DNA of 64,000 bases. Source: Alistipes sp. (GTDB taxonomy: Bacteria > Bacteroidota > Bacteroidia > Bacteroidales > Rikenellaceae). Under the pieces are notes generated by a model, which had not been told where the DNA came from, made no database searches, and was given only the letters and a program-made list of their open reading frames with translations. Numbering within the stretch: position 1 is the first letter of the stretch; each line of letters begins with the position of its first letter. The DNA is taken from NCBI GenBank assembly GCA_017481925.1, contig JAFUOK010000068.1, forward strand, positions 1 to 64,000, written 5' to 3'. Positions 23,806-32,430 of the stretch are shown in pieces. The translations under genes were made by a program, and so were the position numbers.

Positions 23806-24740
23806 ATATTCTGTTTTTCATATACGTAACGCTTATGCTGACGCTCACGCTATGCTTTGTAGCGATCGTGCATATCAAACAACGTCCACATACAGAGAGC
23901 CAACACGAGCAATATATTCGTCAGATAACAGTATGGCTCGCCGAGGAGGGTTGTGCAGAATTTGAGATACGGGCTCGCAATGCAAGCGAACGCATGGCTC
24001 TGGCCGAAGCGATACACACCGTTGTAAGCCACACCTACGGCAATGATATATCCTGCCTAAAACAGATTGTCGAGAACAACTCGCTGGATAGGTTTCTATT
24101 GCGTCGCACACGCCTGTCACGAGGTGCACAACGAGCACATATGCTGACGCTTATGAGCACCATCCCCCTGCATCGCATCTCATTGGGGAGCATCATGCGC
24201 TATCAGCACTCGGCAAATGCCGACGTCCGCATCAGTGCCCTCATTATCCTGCTGGCCGCCAACCCCACATTGGCAATACGCGCCATCGAAGGGTTGGGAT
24301 ATGATCTCTCCCCATTTGATATTGCACGCATTATGGCTCTATTGCGACGAGGGGTATTGCCCATAGCCTATGAGCCTCTACTGGGCAGCGACAATCGCAA
24401 CCTCAGAATATTGGGACTTGCCATAGTGCGAGCCTTCGGCATTGAGATAGCCGAGCGACGACTGCACCACATCATATCCACCGACCAGCGCCCAACGATA
24501 GCTCGCGAGGCTATATACACCCTCGCCTCACTCGGACGGCCACTGCATCACGCAGGCATACGCCAACGTGTTGATACAATGTCGCAAATGGATCGCCACC
24601 TGCTATGCCGTCATCTCTCGGCCGAGGGTTACTCCATCGGCGTGGTCAAGGCAATATTCTCGGAGCCAGAGAGCCGCTATGCCGAGATTCTCATCAACTC
24701 ATACAAACGCACACTGACACGCAACACCATAGTACGATGA
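23802..24740 (+). CDS. Membrane-anchored HEAT-like repeat protein
   Basis: A 312-residue protein with one N-terminal membrane helix (about 3-22) and a long helical remainder. Repeated helix pairs with motifs such as ADVRISALIILLA, DNRNLRILGLAIVRAFG and PTIAREAIYTLASLG suggest three or more HEAT-like repeats, which usually bind proteins. It overlaps the genes on each side by 4 nt (ATGA), so the three proteins are probably made in fixed ratio and act together. The much longer frame from 23208 overlaps rplU and the pseudo-receiver and is not used. Confidence 0.7.
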   Translation: MNILFFIYVTLMLTLTLCFVAIVHIKQRPHTESQHEQYIRQITVWLAEEGCAEFEIRARNASERMALAEAIHTVVSHTYGNDISCLKQIVENNSLDRFLLRRTRLSRGAQRAHMLTLMSTIPLHRISLGSIMRYQHSANADVRISALIILLAANPTLAIRAIEGLGYDLSPFDIARIMALLRRGVLPIAYEPLLGSDNRNLRILGLAIVRAFGIEIAERRLHHIISTDQRPTIAREAIYTLASLGRPLHHAGIRQRVDTMSQMDRHLLCRHLSAEGYSIGVVKAIFSEPESRYAEILINSYKRTLTRNTIVR

Positions 24741-25675
24741 TTTTTTATTCCGCAATAGCTCTTCTGCTTGCACTCTCTTGTGTGGCACTTTGCCGTGCCT
24801 GGCGCCGTGTGCGGGCCTTTAAAGATTTCGCCCTGCTGGAGGATGACCGCCGAGGGTGCTGCCATTCGCTTGGGTTTATAGGGTGCTCGGTGGTATGCAG
24901 CGACATAACGGAAATAAAGCAGATAGAGAAGTTACTGCAACAAGAGTATGAGCGCTATGAGGTAATCATAGTGCTGGACTCACTGTTACAATCCAATACG
25001 TTGCACGAGATTATCACTCGCTACCGTATGGTAAGCGTAAACTGCGCACCTACACTTGAGCTCCCTGCGACAATACGCCACCTCTACCGTTCACGGCAGC
25101 GCAGCTACCGCAGACTTATCGTTGTCGATGCGCCCCGACGCTCGAAGTGGGACGATTGGAATGCGGGCGTGGTGGTCGCCTCGTACGACTACATTCTGCC
25201 CATATCCAGCAATATGACACTCTATGATCAGGCAATCGAACATCTTGCCGTAGCACTATGCACGGCTTCACCGTACCCTATCGACGCTCTACACTCAAGC
25301 ACCTCGACGGGTATAGTCATCGCTCGGCGTGCGGTCGTCGCCTGCGGAGGTTTTTCTCCTAACTTCGCCCGGCAGATAGCCCGCAAAGCGGTTGTCACAA
25401 GCCGCACACCCATAATTTACCATACTCGGCACACAGAAAAAATATTTTCCTCGCATACCGCAATTATTACCATCCTTGTTACGTTTATTATAGTGACGAG
25501 TGCAATACAGGATCTCCGCATAGCAATATCTATCGCTTTGACCGCAGTGATGATATTTATGGCGGCTCGCTGGGTTGCTCTTGCCACCCGACCGGAGAAG
25601 TGTTCTATACGGGATATATTATATCAACTTAGAGAGATTGTTAATATTTTTCCGTTCAGAAAATTCCAGGTTTAG
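24737..25675 (+). CDS. Glycosyltransferase-2-like membrane protein lacking DxD
   Basis: A 312-residue protein with an N-terminal membrane helix (about 3-20), a GT-A-like domain and two C-terminal membrane helices (about 237-290). Family 2 features are YERYEVIIVLD near 80, KWDDWNAGVVVASYDYILPI near 160, and a following region where active enzymes have Asp-x-Asp; here it reads Ser-Ser-Asn. The missing DxD suggests loss of sugar-nucleotide catalysis. It closes the operon with an ATGA overlap. It may be a scaffold or have changed chemistry. Confidence 0.65.
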   Translation: MIFYSAIALLLALSCVALCRAWRRVRAFKDFALLEDDRRGCCHSLGFIGCSVVCSDITEIKQIEKLLQQEYERYEVIIVLDSLLQSNTLHEIITRYRMVSVNCAPTLELPATIRHLYRSRQRSYRRLIVVDAPRRSKWDDWNAGVVVASYDYILPISSNMTLYDQAIEHLAVALCTASPYPIDALHSSTSTGIVIARRAVVACGGFSPNFARQIARKAVVTSRTPIIYHTRHTEKIFSSHTAIITILVTFIIVTSAIQDLRIAISIALTAVMIFMAARWVALATRPEKCSIRDILYQLREIVNIFPFRKFQV

Positions 25676-25721
25676 TAAATTATATGTAACTTTACAATGT
25701 TATAAAAACCAATCCTCAATA

Positions 25722-26582
25722 ATGACCTCACAGGACCAGAAAACCATAGTTGCTCAGATACGCGAGCACCTCTTACCCAAATGTTTCAATGCGGCGGTCA
25801 AGGCTGGAGCCGCCATAATGAATATCTACAACAACTACGACGACTACGACATCTCGCTCAAGAGCGACCACACCCCCATCACCCTCGCCGACCGCACAGC
25901 CCACAACACCATCAAGGAGTATCTCGGCTCGACGCGTGTGCCCGTACTGAGTGAGGAGGGACGTGAGATTCTCTTCGACGAGCGCCGTAATTGGGAATTG
26001 TTCCTGCTGGTTGATCCGCTCGATGGCACCGTGGAGTTTATCAAGCGCAACAACGAGTTCACGGTAAACATCGCTCTGCTGGCCGAGGGCGAGTGTGTCG
26101 GCTCGGTGCTATACGTTCCCTGCCTGAAGAAGATGTACGTTGCCGCCAAGGGCAAGGGCGCATATCTTGTGCGCAACATCGAGCCTTGCGAAGATCCCCA
26201 GTATGAGGGCAAGCAGATTGAGTCAATGCTCGAGCGTCTGCCTTTGGAGAGCAGTCGCCACGACGGTTTCCGTATGGCCGTATCGCGTTCACATCAAACG
26301 CCAGAGACGCTGGAACGCATAGCCCAGATGCGCGCTCTGCATCCCGACCTGGAACTTATCGAACAGGGCAGTTCATACAAATTCTGTCTGCTGGCCGAGG
26401 GAGAGGTTGATTACTACGTCCGCACCACCAACACCTACGAGTGGGATACCGCCGCAGGCGAATTGATACTCAGCGAGGCGGGAGGCAACACACGCTCCTA
26501 CCCCGACGGCAAAGCGCTGGCATATAACAAGGCCGACTTGAAAAACCCATGGTTTGAGGCCACGGGAGCGAAATACGAATAA
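25722..26582 (+). CDS. cysQ: 3'(2'),5'-bisphosphate nucleotidase CysQ
   Basis: Mg-dependent phosphatase of the inositol monophosphatase superfamily that removes the 3'-phosphate from PAP, a by-product of sulfate assimilation and sulfonation. The 286-residue protein has LSEEG (77-81), DPLDGT (98-103) and WDTAAGELILSEAGG (about 245), which hold the metal ligands. The ATG at 25722 is used; the frame up to 25575 overlaps the previous gene. It is monocistronic with its own terminator. Sulfate transporters or cys genes are not in the window. Confidence 0.92.
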   Translation: MTSQDQKTIVAQIREHLLPKCFNAAVKAGAAIMNIYNNYDDYDISLKSDHTPITLADRTAHNTIKEYLGSTRVPVLSEEGREILFDERRNWELFLLVDPLDGTVEFIKRNNEFTVNIALLAEGECVGSVLYVPCLKKMYVAAKGKGAYLVRNIEPCEDPQYEGKQIESMLERLPLESSRHDGFRMAVSRSHQTPETLERIAQMRALHPDLELIEQGSSYKFCLLAEGEVDYYVRTTNTYEWDTAAGELILSEAGGNTRSYPDGKALAYNKADLKNPWFEATGAKYE

Positions 26583-26586
26583 TTAT

Positions 26587-26620
26587 AAATGCCCGAAAAA
26601 TCGGGCATTTATCGTTTTTA
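26587..26620 (+). terminator. Terminator after cysQ
   Basis: AAATGCCCGA, loop, TCGGGCATTT, then ATCG and five T. A near-symmetric hairpin directly after the stop. Confidence 0.8.
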
Positions 26621-26655
26621 TAGAGTAAGTTTGCATCGTTTCGAGAAAAAATGAA

Positions 26656-26663
26656 TACCTTTG
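26656..26663 (+). promoter_or_regulatory. Promoter of DPP III gene
   Basis: TACCTTTG, 30 nt before the ATG; a TTTG lies 22 nt upstream, somewhat long. Confidence 0.55.
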
Positions 26664-26693
26664 ACACGAAATAAAATACTCAACCAAATAATT

Positions 26694-28736
26694 ATGAAAA
26701 TGAGCCGCTTAATATTCACATTTGCGATTATGACACTTTCACTCACTTCGCTCTGCTCATGCCGCAGCACAGCGCCCGAGGCCGAGAGCACAACTACGGA
26801 GCCTATGCCATGGGTTGTAGATAAATTTGACGATATCAAGGTTCTGCGCTACGAGGTGCCGGGCTTCGAGAAGTTGCCCCTGCAGCAGAAGACCCTGATC
26901 TACTATCTAGCACAGGCTACAAAGGCTGGTCGTGATATTTTGTTCGACCAGAACTTCAAGTATAACCTCACCGTGCGCCGCACGCTGGAGGCTATATATA
27001 ATAAGTATGACGGCGACCGTGCGGATGCCAACTTCGTTGCAATGGAGAAGTATCTGAAGAAGGTATGGTTCGCCAACGGTATACACCACCACTACTCTAA
27101 CGACAAGTTCCGTCCCGAGTTTTCGCGCGAGTGGTTCGCCGAGGCCGTAGGCAAGTATGTCGATCCGCAGAATATGCCCATCGAGAAGCAGTTGCTGCTT
27201 GACATCATTTTCGACCCCACGCTATACGCAAAGCGTCTGAACCAGACCGATGGCGTGGATATGGTCGTAGAGTCGGCGTGCAACTACTATGAGGGTGTAA
27301 CGATGAAGGAGGTGGATGACTTCTATGCCGCTATGCGCGACGAGAACGACCCCACACCTATCTCTTACGGCCTTAACTCCAAACTCATCAAGGATGAGCA
27401 GGGTAACATCACCGAAAAGGTGTGGAAGATGGGTGGCATGTACTCGGAGGCTATCGAGCAGATTGTATTCTGGTTGGAGAAGGCCTCACAGGTAGCCGAA
27501 GAGCCACAGAAGAGCATCATCAATGCACTTATAAACTACTATCGCACGGGTAATCTGCGCGAGTTCGACCGTTACAACATCCTCTGGGTGGGCGACAACG
27601 AGTCGAATGTAGATTTCGTAAACGGCTTTATTGAGGACTACGGCGATCCTCTGGGTCGCAAGGCTTCGTGGGAGGGCACGGTAAACTTCATCGACAGCAC
27701 AGCCTGCCGCCGTACGCAGATTCTCTCGGCTAACGCACAGTGGTTCGAGGATAACGCTCCGATCGACCCCAAGTTCCGCAAGAAGGAGGTTAAGGGCGTA
27801 TCGGCGAAGGTTATCACCGTTGCCATGTTGGGTGGCGACTGCTTCCCCTCAACGCCTATCGGTATCAACCTGCCCAACGCCGACTGGATCCGCAAGGAGT
27901 ACGGTTCGAAGTCTGTAACTATCGACAACATTACATACGCCTACGACAAGGCGGCACAGGGCAACGGCTTCAACGAGGAGTTTATGCTCCGCGCCGAGGA
28001 TCGCGAGCGCATCAAGTTACACGGCAAGCTATCGGACGATCTGCACACCGACCTGCACGAGTGCCTGGGTCACGGCTCAGGTCAGCTGGCCGAGGGTGTA
28101 AAGGGTGGCGAGTTGAAGAGCTACACCTCAACATTGGAGGAGGCTCGTGCCGACCTGTTTGGTCTTTACTACCTGGGTGATCCCAAGATGGTGGAGATTG
28201 GCTTGATTCCCTCATTGGATGTTGCCAAAGCACAGTATGCCGACTATATTATGAACGGTATGATGACCCAGTTCTCACGCATCGAACTTGGCAAGGATGT
28301 CGAGGAGGCGCACATGCGTAACCGTAAGCTCATCGCCGAGTGGTGCTACGAGAAGGGTAAGGAGAATAACGTCATCGAGTGGGTTAAGCAGGATGGCAAG
28401 TCATACATCGTAGTGAATGACTTCGACGCTCTGCGTGCCCTGTTCGGAGAGCTCCTGAAGGAGGTGCAGCGCATCAAATCTACGGGAGACTATGAGGCTG
28501 GCCGCCGTCTTGTGGAGGATTATGCCGTGAAGATCGACTACGACCTGCACAAGGAGGTGTTGGAGCGTTACTCGAAGCTCGGCCTGGAGCCTTATAGCGG
28601 CTTTGTGAATCCCGACTACGAGCTCGTGGAGAAGGATGGCGAGATTGTAGATGTGAAACTTATCTACAAGACCGACTACACCGAGCAGATGCTCCACTAC
28701 TCTAAGGAGTGGTCGTTCCTCCCCTCGTTGAACTAA
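26694..28736 (+). CDS. Dipeptidyl peptidase III-like zinc metallopeptidase (M49)
   Basis: Exopeptidase that releases dipeptides from oligopeptide N-termini. The 680-residue product has a lipoprotein-type signal ending LCSC, then the M49 fold. The zinc motif HECLGH is at about 455-460, the form seen in Bacteroides DPP III, and the third ligand lies in EEARAD at about 481-486. The start at 26694 is chosen because it begins the signal peptide. It probably acts in the periplasm or at the surface in peptide use, alongside DPP IV encoded at 58-60 kb. It is monocistronic with a strong terminator. Confidence 0.93.
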   Translation: MKMSRLIFTFAIMTLSLTSLCSCRSTAPEAESTTTEPMPWVVDKFDDIKVLRYEVPGFEKLPLQQKTLIYYLAQATKAGRDILFDQNFKYNLTVRRTLEAIYNKYDGDRADANFVAMEKYLKKVWFANGIHHHYSNDKFRPEFSREWFAEAVGKYVDPQNMPIEKQLLLDIIFDPTLYAKRLNQTDGVDMVVESACNYYEGVTMKEVDDFYAAMRDENDPTPISYGLNSKLIKDEQGNITEKVWKMGGMYSEAIEQIVFWLEKASQVAEEPQKSIINALINYYRTGNLREFDRYNILWVGDNESNVDFVNGFIEDYGDPLGRKASWEGTVNFIDSTACRRTQILSANAQWFEDNAPIDPKFRKKEVKGVSAKVITVAMLGGDCFPSTPIGINLPNADWIRKEYGSKSVTIDNITYAYDKAAQGNGFNEEFMLRAEDRERIKLHGKLSDDLHTDLHECLGHGSGQLAEGVKGGELKSYTSTLEEARADLFGLYYLGDPKMVEIGLIPSLDVAKAQYADYIMNGMMTQFSRIELGKDVEEAHMRNRKLIAEWCYEKGKENNVIEWVKQDGKSYIVVNDFDALRALFGELLKEVQRIKSTGDYEAGRRLVEDYAVKIDYDLHKEVLERYSKLGLEPYSGFVNPDYELVEKDGEIVDVKLIYKTDYTEQMLHYSKEWSFLPSLN

Positions 28737-28756
28737 TAAAAAGTAGTAATATTGGC

Positions 28757-28787
28757 AAAAAGTCCTCCGCGTGGGAGGACTTTTTTT
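28757..28787 (+). terminator. Terminator after DPP III gene
   Basis: AAAGTCCTCC, short loop, GGAGGACTTT and seven T. Confidence 0.92.
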
Positions 28788-28840
28788 GTTATCTGATGTT
28801 TTTATCATGGTATGAAATTTTTAATTCCGATATAATTATA

Positions 28841-28848
28841 TAACTTTG
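28841..28848 (+). promoter_or_regulatory. Promoter of panCD
   Basis: TAACTTTG 24 nt before the panC ATG. No clear TTTG is seen upstream. Confidence 0.5.
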
Positions 28849-28871
28849 TCGCAGTTTTATAGCACTGACTA

Positions 28872-29708
28872 ATGAAAACTTTCAGTAAAGTAAGCGACTT
28901 ACGAAAGGAGTTGGCTACGCTCGATCCTGCCGGCGTAGGCTTCGTGCCCACAATGGGTGCCCTCCACGCAGGACACCGCTCGCTGGTAGAGAAGGCTCGC
29001 CGCGAGTGTAAGACGGTGGTGGTAAGCGTATTTGTGAACCCCACGCAGTTTAACGACAAGAACGACCTGAGGAACTATCCCCGCACGCCCGAAGCCGACG
29101 CAGCCGTATTGGAGGCCGCAGGAGCGGATTACGTGCTGATGCCCTCGGTCGAGGAGATATATCCCGAGCCCGACACCCGAGAGTTTGATTTCGGGCAGGT
29201 AGATAAGGTGATGGAGGGTGCTACACGCCCCGGCCACTTCAATGGCGTGGCGCAGGTAGTGAGCCGTCTGTTCGCCATCGTTGAGCCCAAGAAGGCATAC
29301 TTCGGCGAGAAGGATTTCCAGCAGATTGCCGTAATCAAGGCTATGGTCAAGCAGCTGGGGCTTGATGTGGAGATTGTCGAGTGCCCTATCATCCGCGATG
29401 TGGATGGCCTTGCACTCTCTTCTCGCAACACCTTGCTCACCCCCGAGTACCGTGCCGCAGCTCCCCACATCTACGAGGTTATCTCGCAGTGTGCCGCCAA
29501 GAGCAAGGAACTCTCTCCCGCAGAGCTCACCGAGTGGGTTATCGAGCAGATGGAGGCCGACGGCTTGCTGAAGGTGATCTACTTCCAGGCCGTTGATGCA
29601 ACAACACTACAGCAGGTTACGTCGTGGGACGAGAGCCCCCGCATTCAGGGTTGCATCGCTGTGCAGGCCGGCGAGATCCGATTAATTGATAATGTAAAGA
29701 TCAAGTAG
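28872..29708 (+). CDS. panC: Pantothenate synthetase
   Basis: Joins pantoate and beta-alanine with ATP to make pantothenate. The 278-residue protein begins with the [14 protein letters not shown] motif (HAGH at 32-35, the ATP-binding HIGH-like site), has FVNPTQF near 55 and the ALSSRN loop near 180. It is followed by panD with only 2 nt between, so the two enzymes that supply and use beta-alanine are co-expressed. Confidence 0.97.
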   Translation: MKTFSKVSDLRKELATLDPAGVGFVPTMGALHAGHRSLVEKARRECKTVVVSVFVNPTQFNDKNDLRNYPRTPEADAAVLEAAGADYVLMPSVEEIYPEPDTREFDFGQVDKVMEGATRPGHFNGVAQVVSRLFAIVEPKKAYFGEKDFQQIAVIKAMVKQLGLDVEIVECPIIRDVDGLALSSRNTLLTPEYRAAAPHIYEVISQCAAKSKELSPAELTEWVIEQMEADGLLKVIYFQAVDATTLQQVTSWDESPRIQGCIAVQAGEIRLIDNVKIK

Positions 29709-29710
29709 AT

Positions 29711-30064
29711 ATGATGATCGAGGTATTAAAATCGAAGATTCACCGCGTAAGAGTTACGCAGGCTAACCTAAATTATGTAGGCAGCATCACCATCGATGAG
29801 GATCTGATGGATGCCGCAGGTATGATCGAAGGCGAGAAGGTGCAGGTTCTCGACATCAACAATGGCGAGCGTCTGGAGACCTACATCATCAAGGGCGAGC
29901 GTGGCAGTGGCGCAATCTGTCTGAACGGCGCGGCAGCACGCAAGGTGGCCGTGGATGATCTGGTGATCATCGTATCGTATGCCCTAATGGATTTCGAGGA
30001 GGCAAAGTCGTTTAAGCCCTCTGTTATCTTCCCCGACTCGGCAACAAACAGTTTGGTAAAATAA
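29711..30064 (+). CDS. panD: Aspartate 1-decarboxylase
   Basis: Makes beta-alanine for pantothenate. The 117-residue proenzyme contains Tyr-Val-Gly24-Ser25 where it self-cleaves to form the pyruvoyl group on Ser25. Further family marks are [11 protein letters not shown] and the [13 protein letters not shown] stretch. Two start codons in a row (MM) are possible. It is the second gene of panCD and is followed by a terminator and a palindromic element. Confidence 0.97.
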   Translation: MMIEVLKSKIHRVRVTQANLNYVGSITIDEDLMDAAGMIEGEKVQVLDINNGERLETYIIKGERGSGAICLNGAAARKVAVDDLVIIVSYALMDFEEAKSFKPSVIFPDSATNSLVK

Positions 30065-30090
30065 ACAGGCACAAAGTGTGCTACAATCTT

Positions 30091-30130
30091 ATGAGGCCGA
30101 CCAACGAGAAACGTTAGCAGCCTCATTTTG
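30091..30130 (+). terminator. Terminator of panCD
   Basis: ATGAGGC pairs with GCCTCAT, with an inner AACG/CGTT pairing, followed by TTTTG. It is just upstream of palindromic element A. Confidence 0.65.
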
Positions 30131-30133
30131 TCT

Positions 30134-30254
30134 GAAATTGTATAAGAAGAGTGTTTTCAAGGCTTTCGCAGCCCGAACAACCGCAGTTTACTGAGGCGTA
30201 AATGAGGATTGTGAGGGATAGAGTAACACCGAAAACACCTTATTAGACAATTTC
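30134..30254. repeat. Nested palindromic element, copy A
   Basis: About 121 bp with terminal inverted repeats (starts GAAATTGTATAAGAAG, ends with a near complement), and an inner hairpin around GCAGTTTACTGAGGCGTAAAT. The core CAAGGCTT, GTTTAC and CGTAAATGAG is shared with copies at 44533 and 51863. It ends 4 nt before the DUF456 start codon. Confidence 0.8.
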
Positions 30255-30258
30255 TTAT

Positions 30259-30765
30259 ATGTATTATATGGATACTTTTCTTGCTATTATAGCCCTTCTG
30301 TGTGGCATCATCGGTATCATCGGCTCTATCCTGCCCGTATTGCCCGGTGTGGCACTATCGTTCGCAGGATTGATATGTGCATACTTCGTTCCCGAGACCA
30401 CCATTACCACCTCTATGCTCTGGACATGGGGCGTGGTGACGGCCATAGTATGTGTTATGGATTATGTTCTGCCCGCATACTTCAGCAAGATGTTCGGCGC
30501 ATCAAAGGCGGGAATGACGGGCGCAACGATAGGTGTATTTGCGGGAATGTTTATGGGACCTGTAGGAATCGTGGCAGGACCCTTCATCGGTGCCGTAGCA
30601 GGCGAGATGCTCAACCAGAAACGCACGTTGGATGAGGCTGTGAAGGTTGGCTTCGGATCGTTCCTTTCGTTTATTGTCGGCACGGGAGTAAAGGTCGTTG
30701 TTGCAACAATGATAACCTACTACATCGCCCGCGACCTGTTCCAGCAGGTGGTAGCAATGTTCTAA
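30259..30765 (+). CDS. DUF456 membrane protein
   Basis: A 168-residue protein with about four or five membrane helices and a Gly-rich middle (GASKAGMTGATIGVFAGMFMGPVG), which is the signature of the DUF456 family. The function is unknown. The start may be the ATG at 30259 or the one three codons later. It converges with the AlkZ-like gene; only 3 nt separate the two stop codons. The leader region is taken up by palindromic element A. Confidence 0.88.
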   Translation: MYYMDTFLAIIALLCGIIGIIGSILPVLPGVALSFAGLICAYFVPETTITTSMLWTWGVVTAIVCVMDYVLPAYFSKMFGASKAGMTGATIGVFAGMFMGPVGIVAGPFIGAVAGEMLNQKRTLDEAVKVGFGSFLSFIVGTGVKVVVATMITYYIARDLFQQVVAMF

Positions 30766-30768
30766 ACG

Positions 30769-31806
30769 CTATCGCACAAGGTATTGCTGATACTCCTCCC
30801 ACTCTCCATCGAGCGGGGGCACACACTCCGAGGTGGCAAAAAACGTAGTCTGCAAACGCTTTGAGTAGGGCTTCCAATTACCACAAATCACACCATCACG
30901 TACTACGACGGGATAGAATATACCATTATTTGAGTGTGCACGAGGTGTATGCTCCGAAGATATCACCAAATCTCGACTTTTGTAACTGATCAGATATTCA
31001 TCATACGGCGGCAGGAGCAGACTCTTTCCCGACCTATATCCGCGCGTTCGGCTCTTTTCGTGCAGATAGAACGCTCGGCCATCTATTTGTTCGACGTGCA
31101 GTTCATCGCCCAGCATAGCCACCGCCTGTCGGCACTCGCCAATATTCAGTCCCGACCACCACGCAAAATCTTCCAACGTAGCGGGCGCACGACTGATAAA
31201 ATATCGCCGAGCCATCTGCGCCAAGGCCTCCTCGTTACTCAACACCACGCTATGGCTAATCTTTTTTGATGTAAGTGCATAGGTTGCCTTCTTGGAATGT
31301 AGATCTCCACTACACAACACACCGCCCAACTCGGCCATACGGATATGATATGACAGGCGATGCTCATCCATAACTATATCGTGCTCGATCAAGGCCTGCT
31401 CGAAATCCTCTTTTGTCGCGCTACCCTGCTCCTCGGCCACTCGCACTAATATTGATTGAATCTGCGAAGACTCCTTTGCTGAAATAGAGATTCCGCCAGC
31501 CTTCATCCAGCCGTTGATAACTGCTATGGCTCGCGGAGCACATAGTGACAACATCCATGCATAATCCTTTGACGAGAGCAACTGCCACGTACCACGCAAT
31601 AGGTGCATACGCACAATCTCGCCGCTATCGTAAGCCTTGCGGAACGCTTCGTGTGACGCACGCCTTGTACGCATTGCCACTGCCCACCGCATCATACGAT
31701 AATCCTGCGCCTGCATAGCACACATATGCCGAACCACCTCCGTGGGAGACGTAAACTCGGGTGCATAGAGTTGCTGATTCAGCAGTCGCAATGCAATGGG
31801 GTTCAT
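30769..31806 (-). CDS. AlkZ-family winged-helix DNA glycosylase
   Basis: A 345-residue protein of the HTH_42/AlkZ (YcaQ-like) superfamily. The catalytic Gln-x-Gln motif is seen as Gln32-Ala-Gln34 followed by Asp-Tyr (MQAQDY), and the family's winged-helix repeats follow, with LLPPYDEYLISYK near 265 being typical. Known members excise alkylated bases or unhook interstrand crosslinks. Substrate here is not known. It is the last gene of the trpS-ClC-HAD-AlkZ series, 6 nt after the HAD gene. Confidence 0.85.
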   Translation of the reverse strand: MNPIALRLLNQQLYAPEFTSPTEVVRHMCAMQAQDYRMMRWAVAMRTRRASHEAFRKAYDSGEIVRMHLLRGTWQLLSSKDYAWMLSLCAPRAIAVINGWMKAGGISISAKESSQIQSILVRVAEEQGSATKEDFEQALIEHDIVMDEHRLSYHIRMAELGGVLCSGDLHSKKATYALTSKKISHSVVLSNEEALAQMARRYFISRAPATLEDFAWWSGLNIGECRQAVAMLGDELHVEQIDGRAFYLHEKSRTRGYRSGKSLLLPPYDEYLISYKSRDLVISSEHTPRAHSNNGIFYPVVVRDGVICGNWKPYSKRLQTTFFATSECVPPLDGEWEEYQQYLVR

Positions 31807-31812
31807 ATATTT

Positions 31813-32427
31813 TTAGATTTTTATGCTGAACTGCTGCTCTAATACCTGCACCAACTGCTCGGCATTCTCAAAGCGCACAGCCTCCATACCGATAGCCCGT
31901 GCGGCAGCGACATTATCTCGATTATCGTCAATAAAGAGTGACTCCTCGGCTCGTAAAGCGTAACGCTCCAGCAGGCAACGATAGATAGCCGCATCGGGTT
32001 TTAGCAAATGCTCCTCGCCCGAGACAACGATACCATCGAACTCCTGAAAAACGGGATAGGTATCACGAATCATCGGAAAGGTCTCGGCCGACCAATTGGT
32101 AAGGCCATAGATCTTATAACCCGCCGCCTTCGCTGAACGCAACACATCAGCCGTGCCAGCCACCTCGCCACCCATCATCTCAACCCAACGGGTGTGATAG
32201 ATAGCGATAGCCTCCGCCCACTCGGGGTGCTCAGTCTGCAACTCCTTAACACCCTCGGCAAAGGGCTTTCCGCCATCCATCTGCAAATTCCACGAGTAGA
32301 GGCATATATTATCCAGAAACCACTGGCTCTGCTCGGCATCGCCGAAATATTTATCATAGAGGTAGCGGGGATTCCAATCCACCAGCACACCTCCGAAATC
32401 GAAAACTATATTCTTAATCTGTGTCAT
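31813..32427 (-). CDS. HAD-family hydrolase
   Basis: A 204-residue haloacid dehalogenase-like phosphatase. Motif I is VFDFGGVLVDWNP with the nucleophile Asp10; the usual acid at +2 is Gly12, as in the HAD-IA group close to epoxide hydrolase N-domains and YihX-like phosphatases. Motif II is LTNWS, the Lys of motif III lies in HLLKPDAAIY, and motif IV is FIDDNRDN. Substrates may be sugar phosphates such as alpha-glucose-1-phosphate, which is inference from YihX. The ClC gene stop lies 3 nt upstream. Confidence 0.9.
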   Translation of the reverse strand: MTQIKNIVFDFGGVLVDWNPRYLYDKYFGDAEQSQWFLDNICLYSWNLQMDGGKPFAEGVKELQTEHPEWAEAIAIYHTRWVEMMGGEVAGTADVLRSAKAAGYKIYGLTNWSAETFPMIRDTYPVFQEFDGIVVSGEEHLLKPDAAIYRCLLERYALRAEESLFIDDNRDNVAAARAIGMEAVRFENAEQLVQVLEQQFSIKI

Positions 32428-32430
32428 CTG

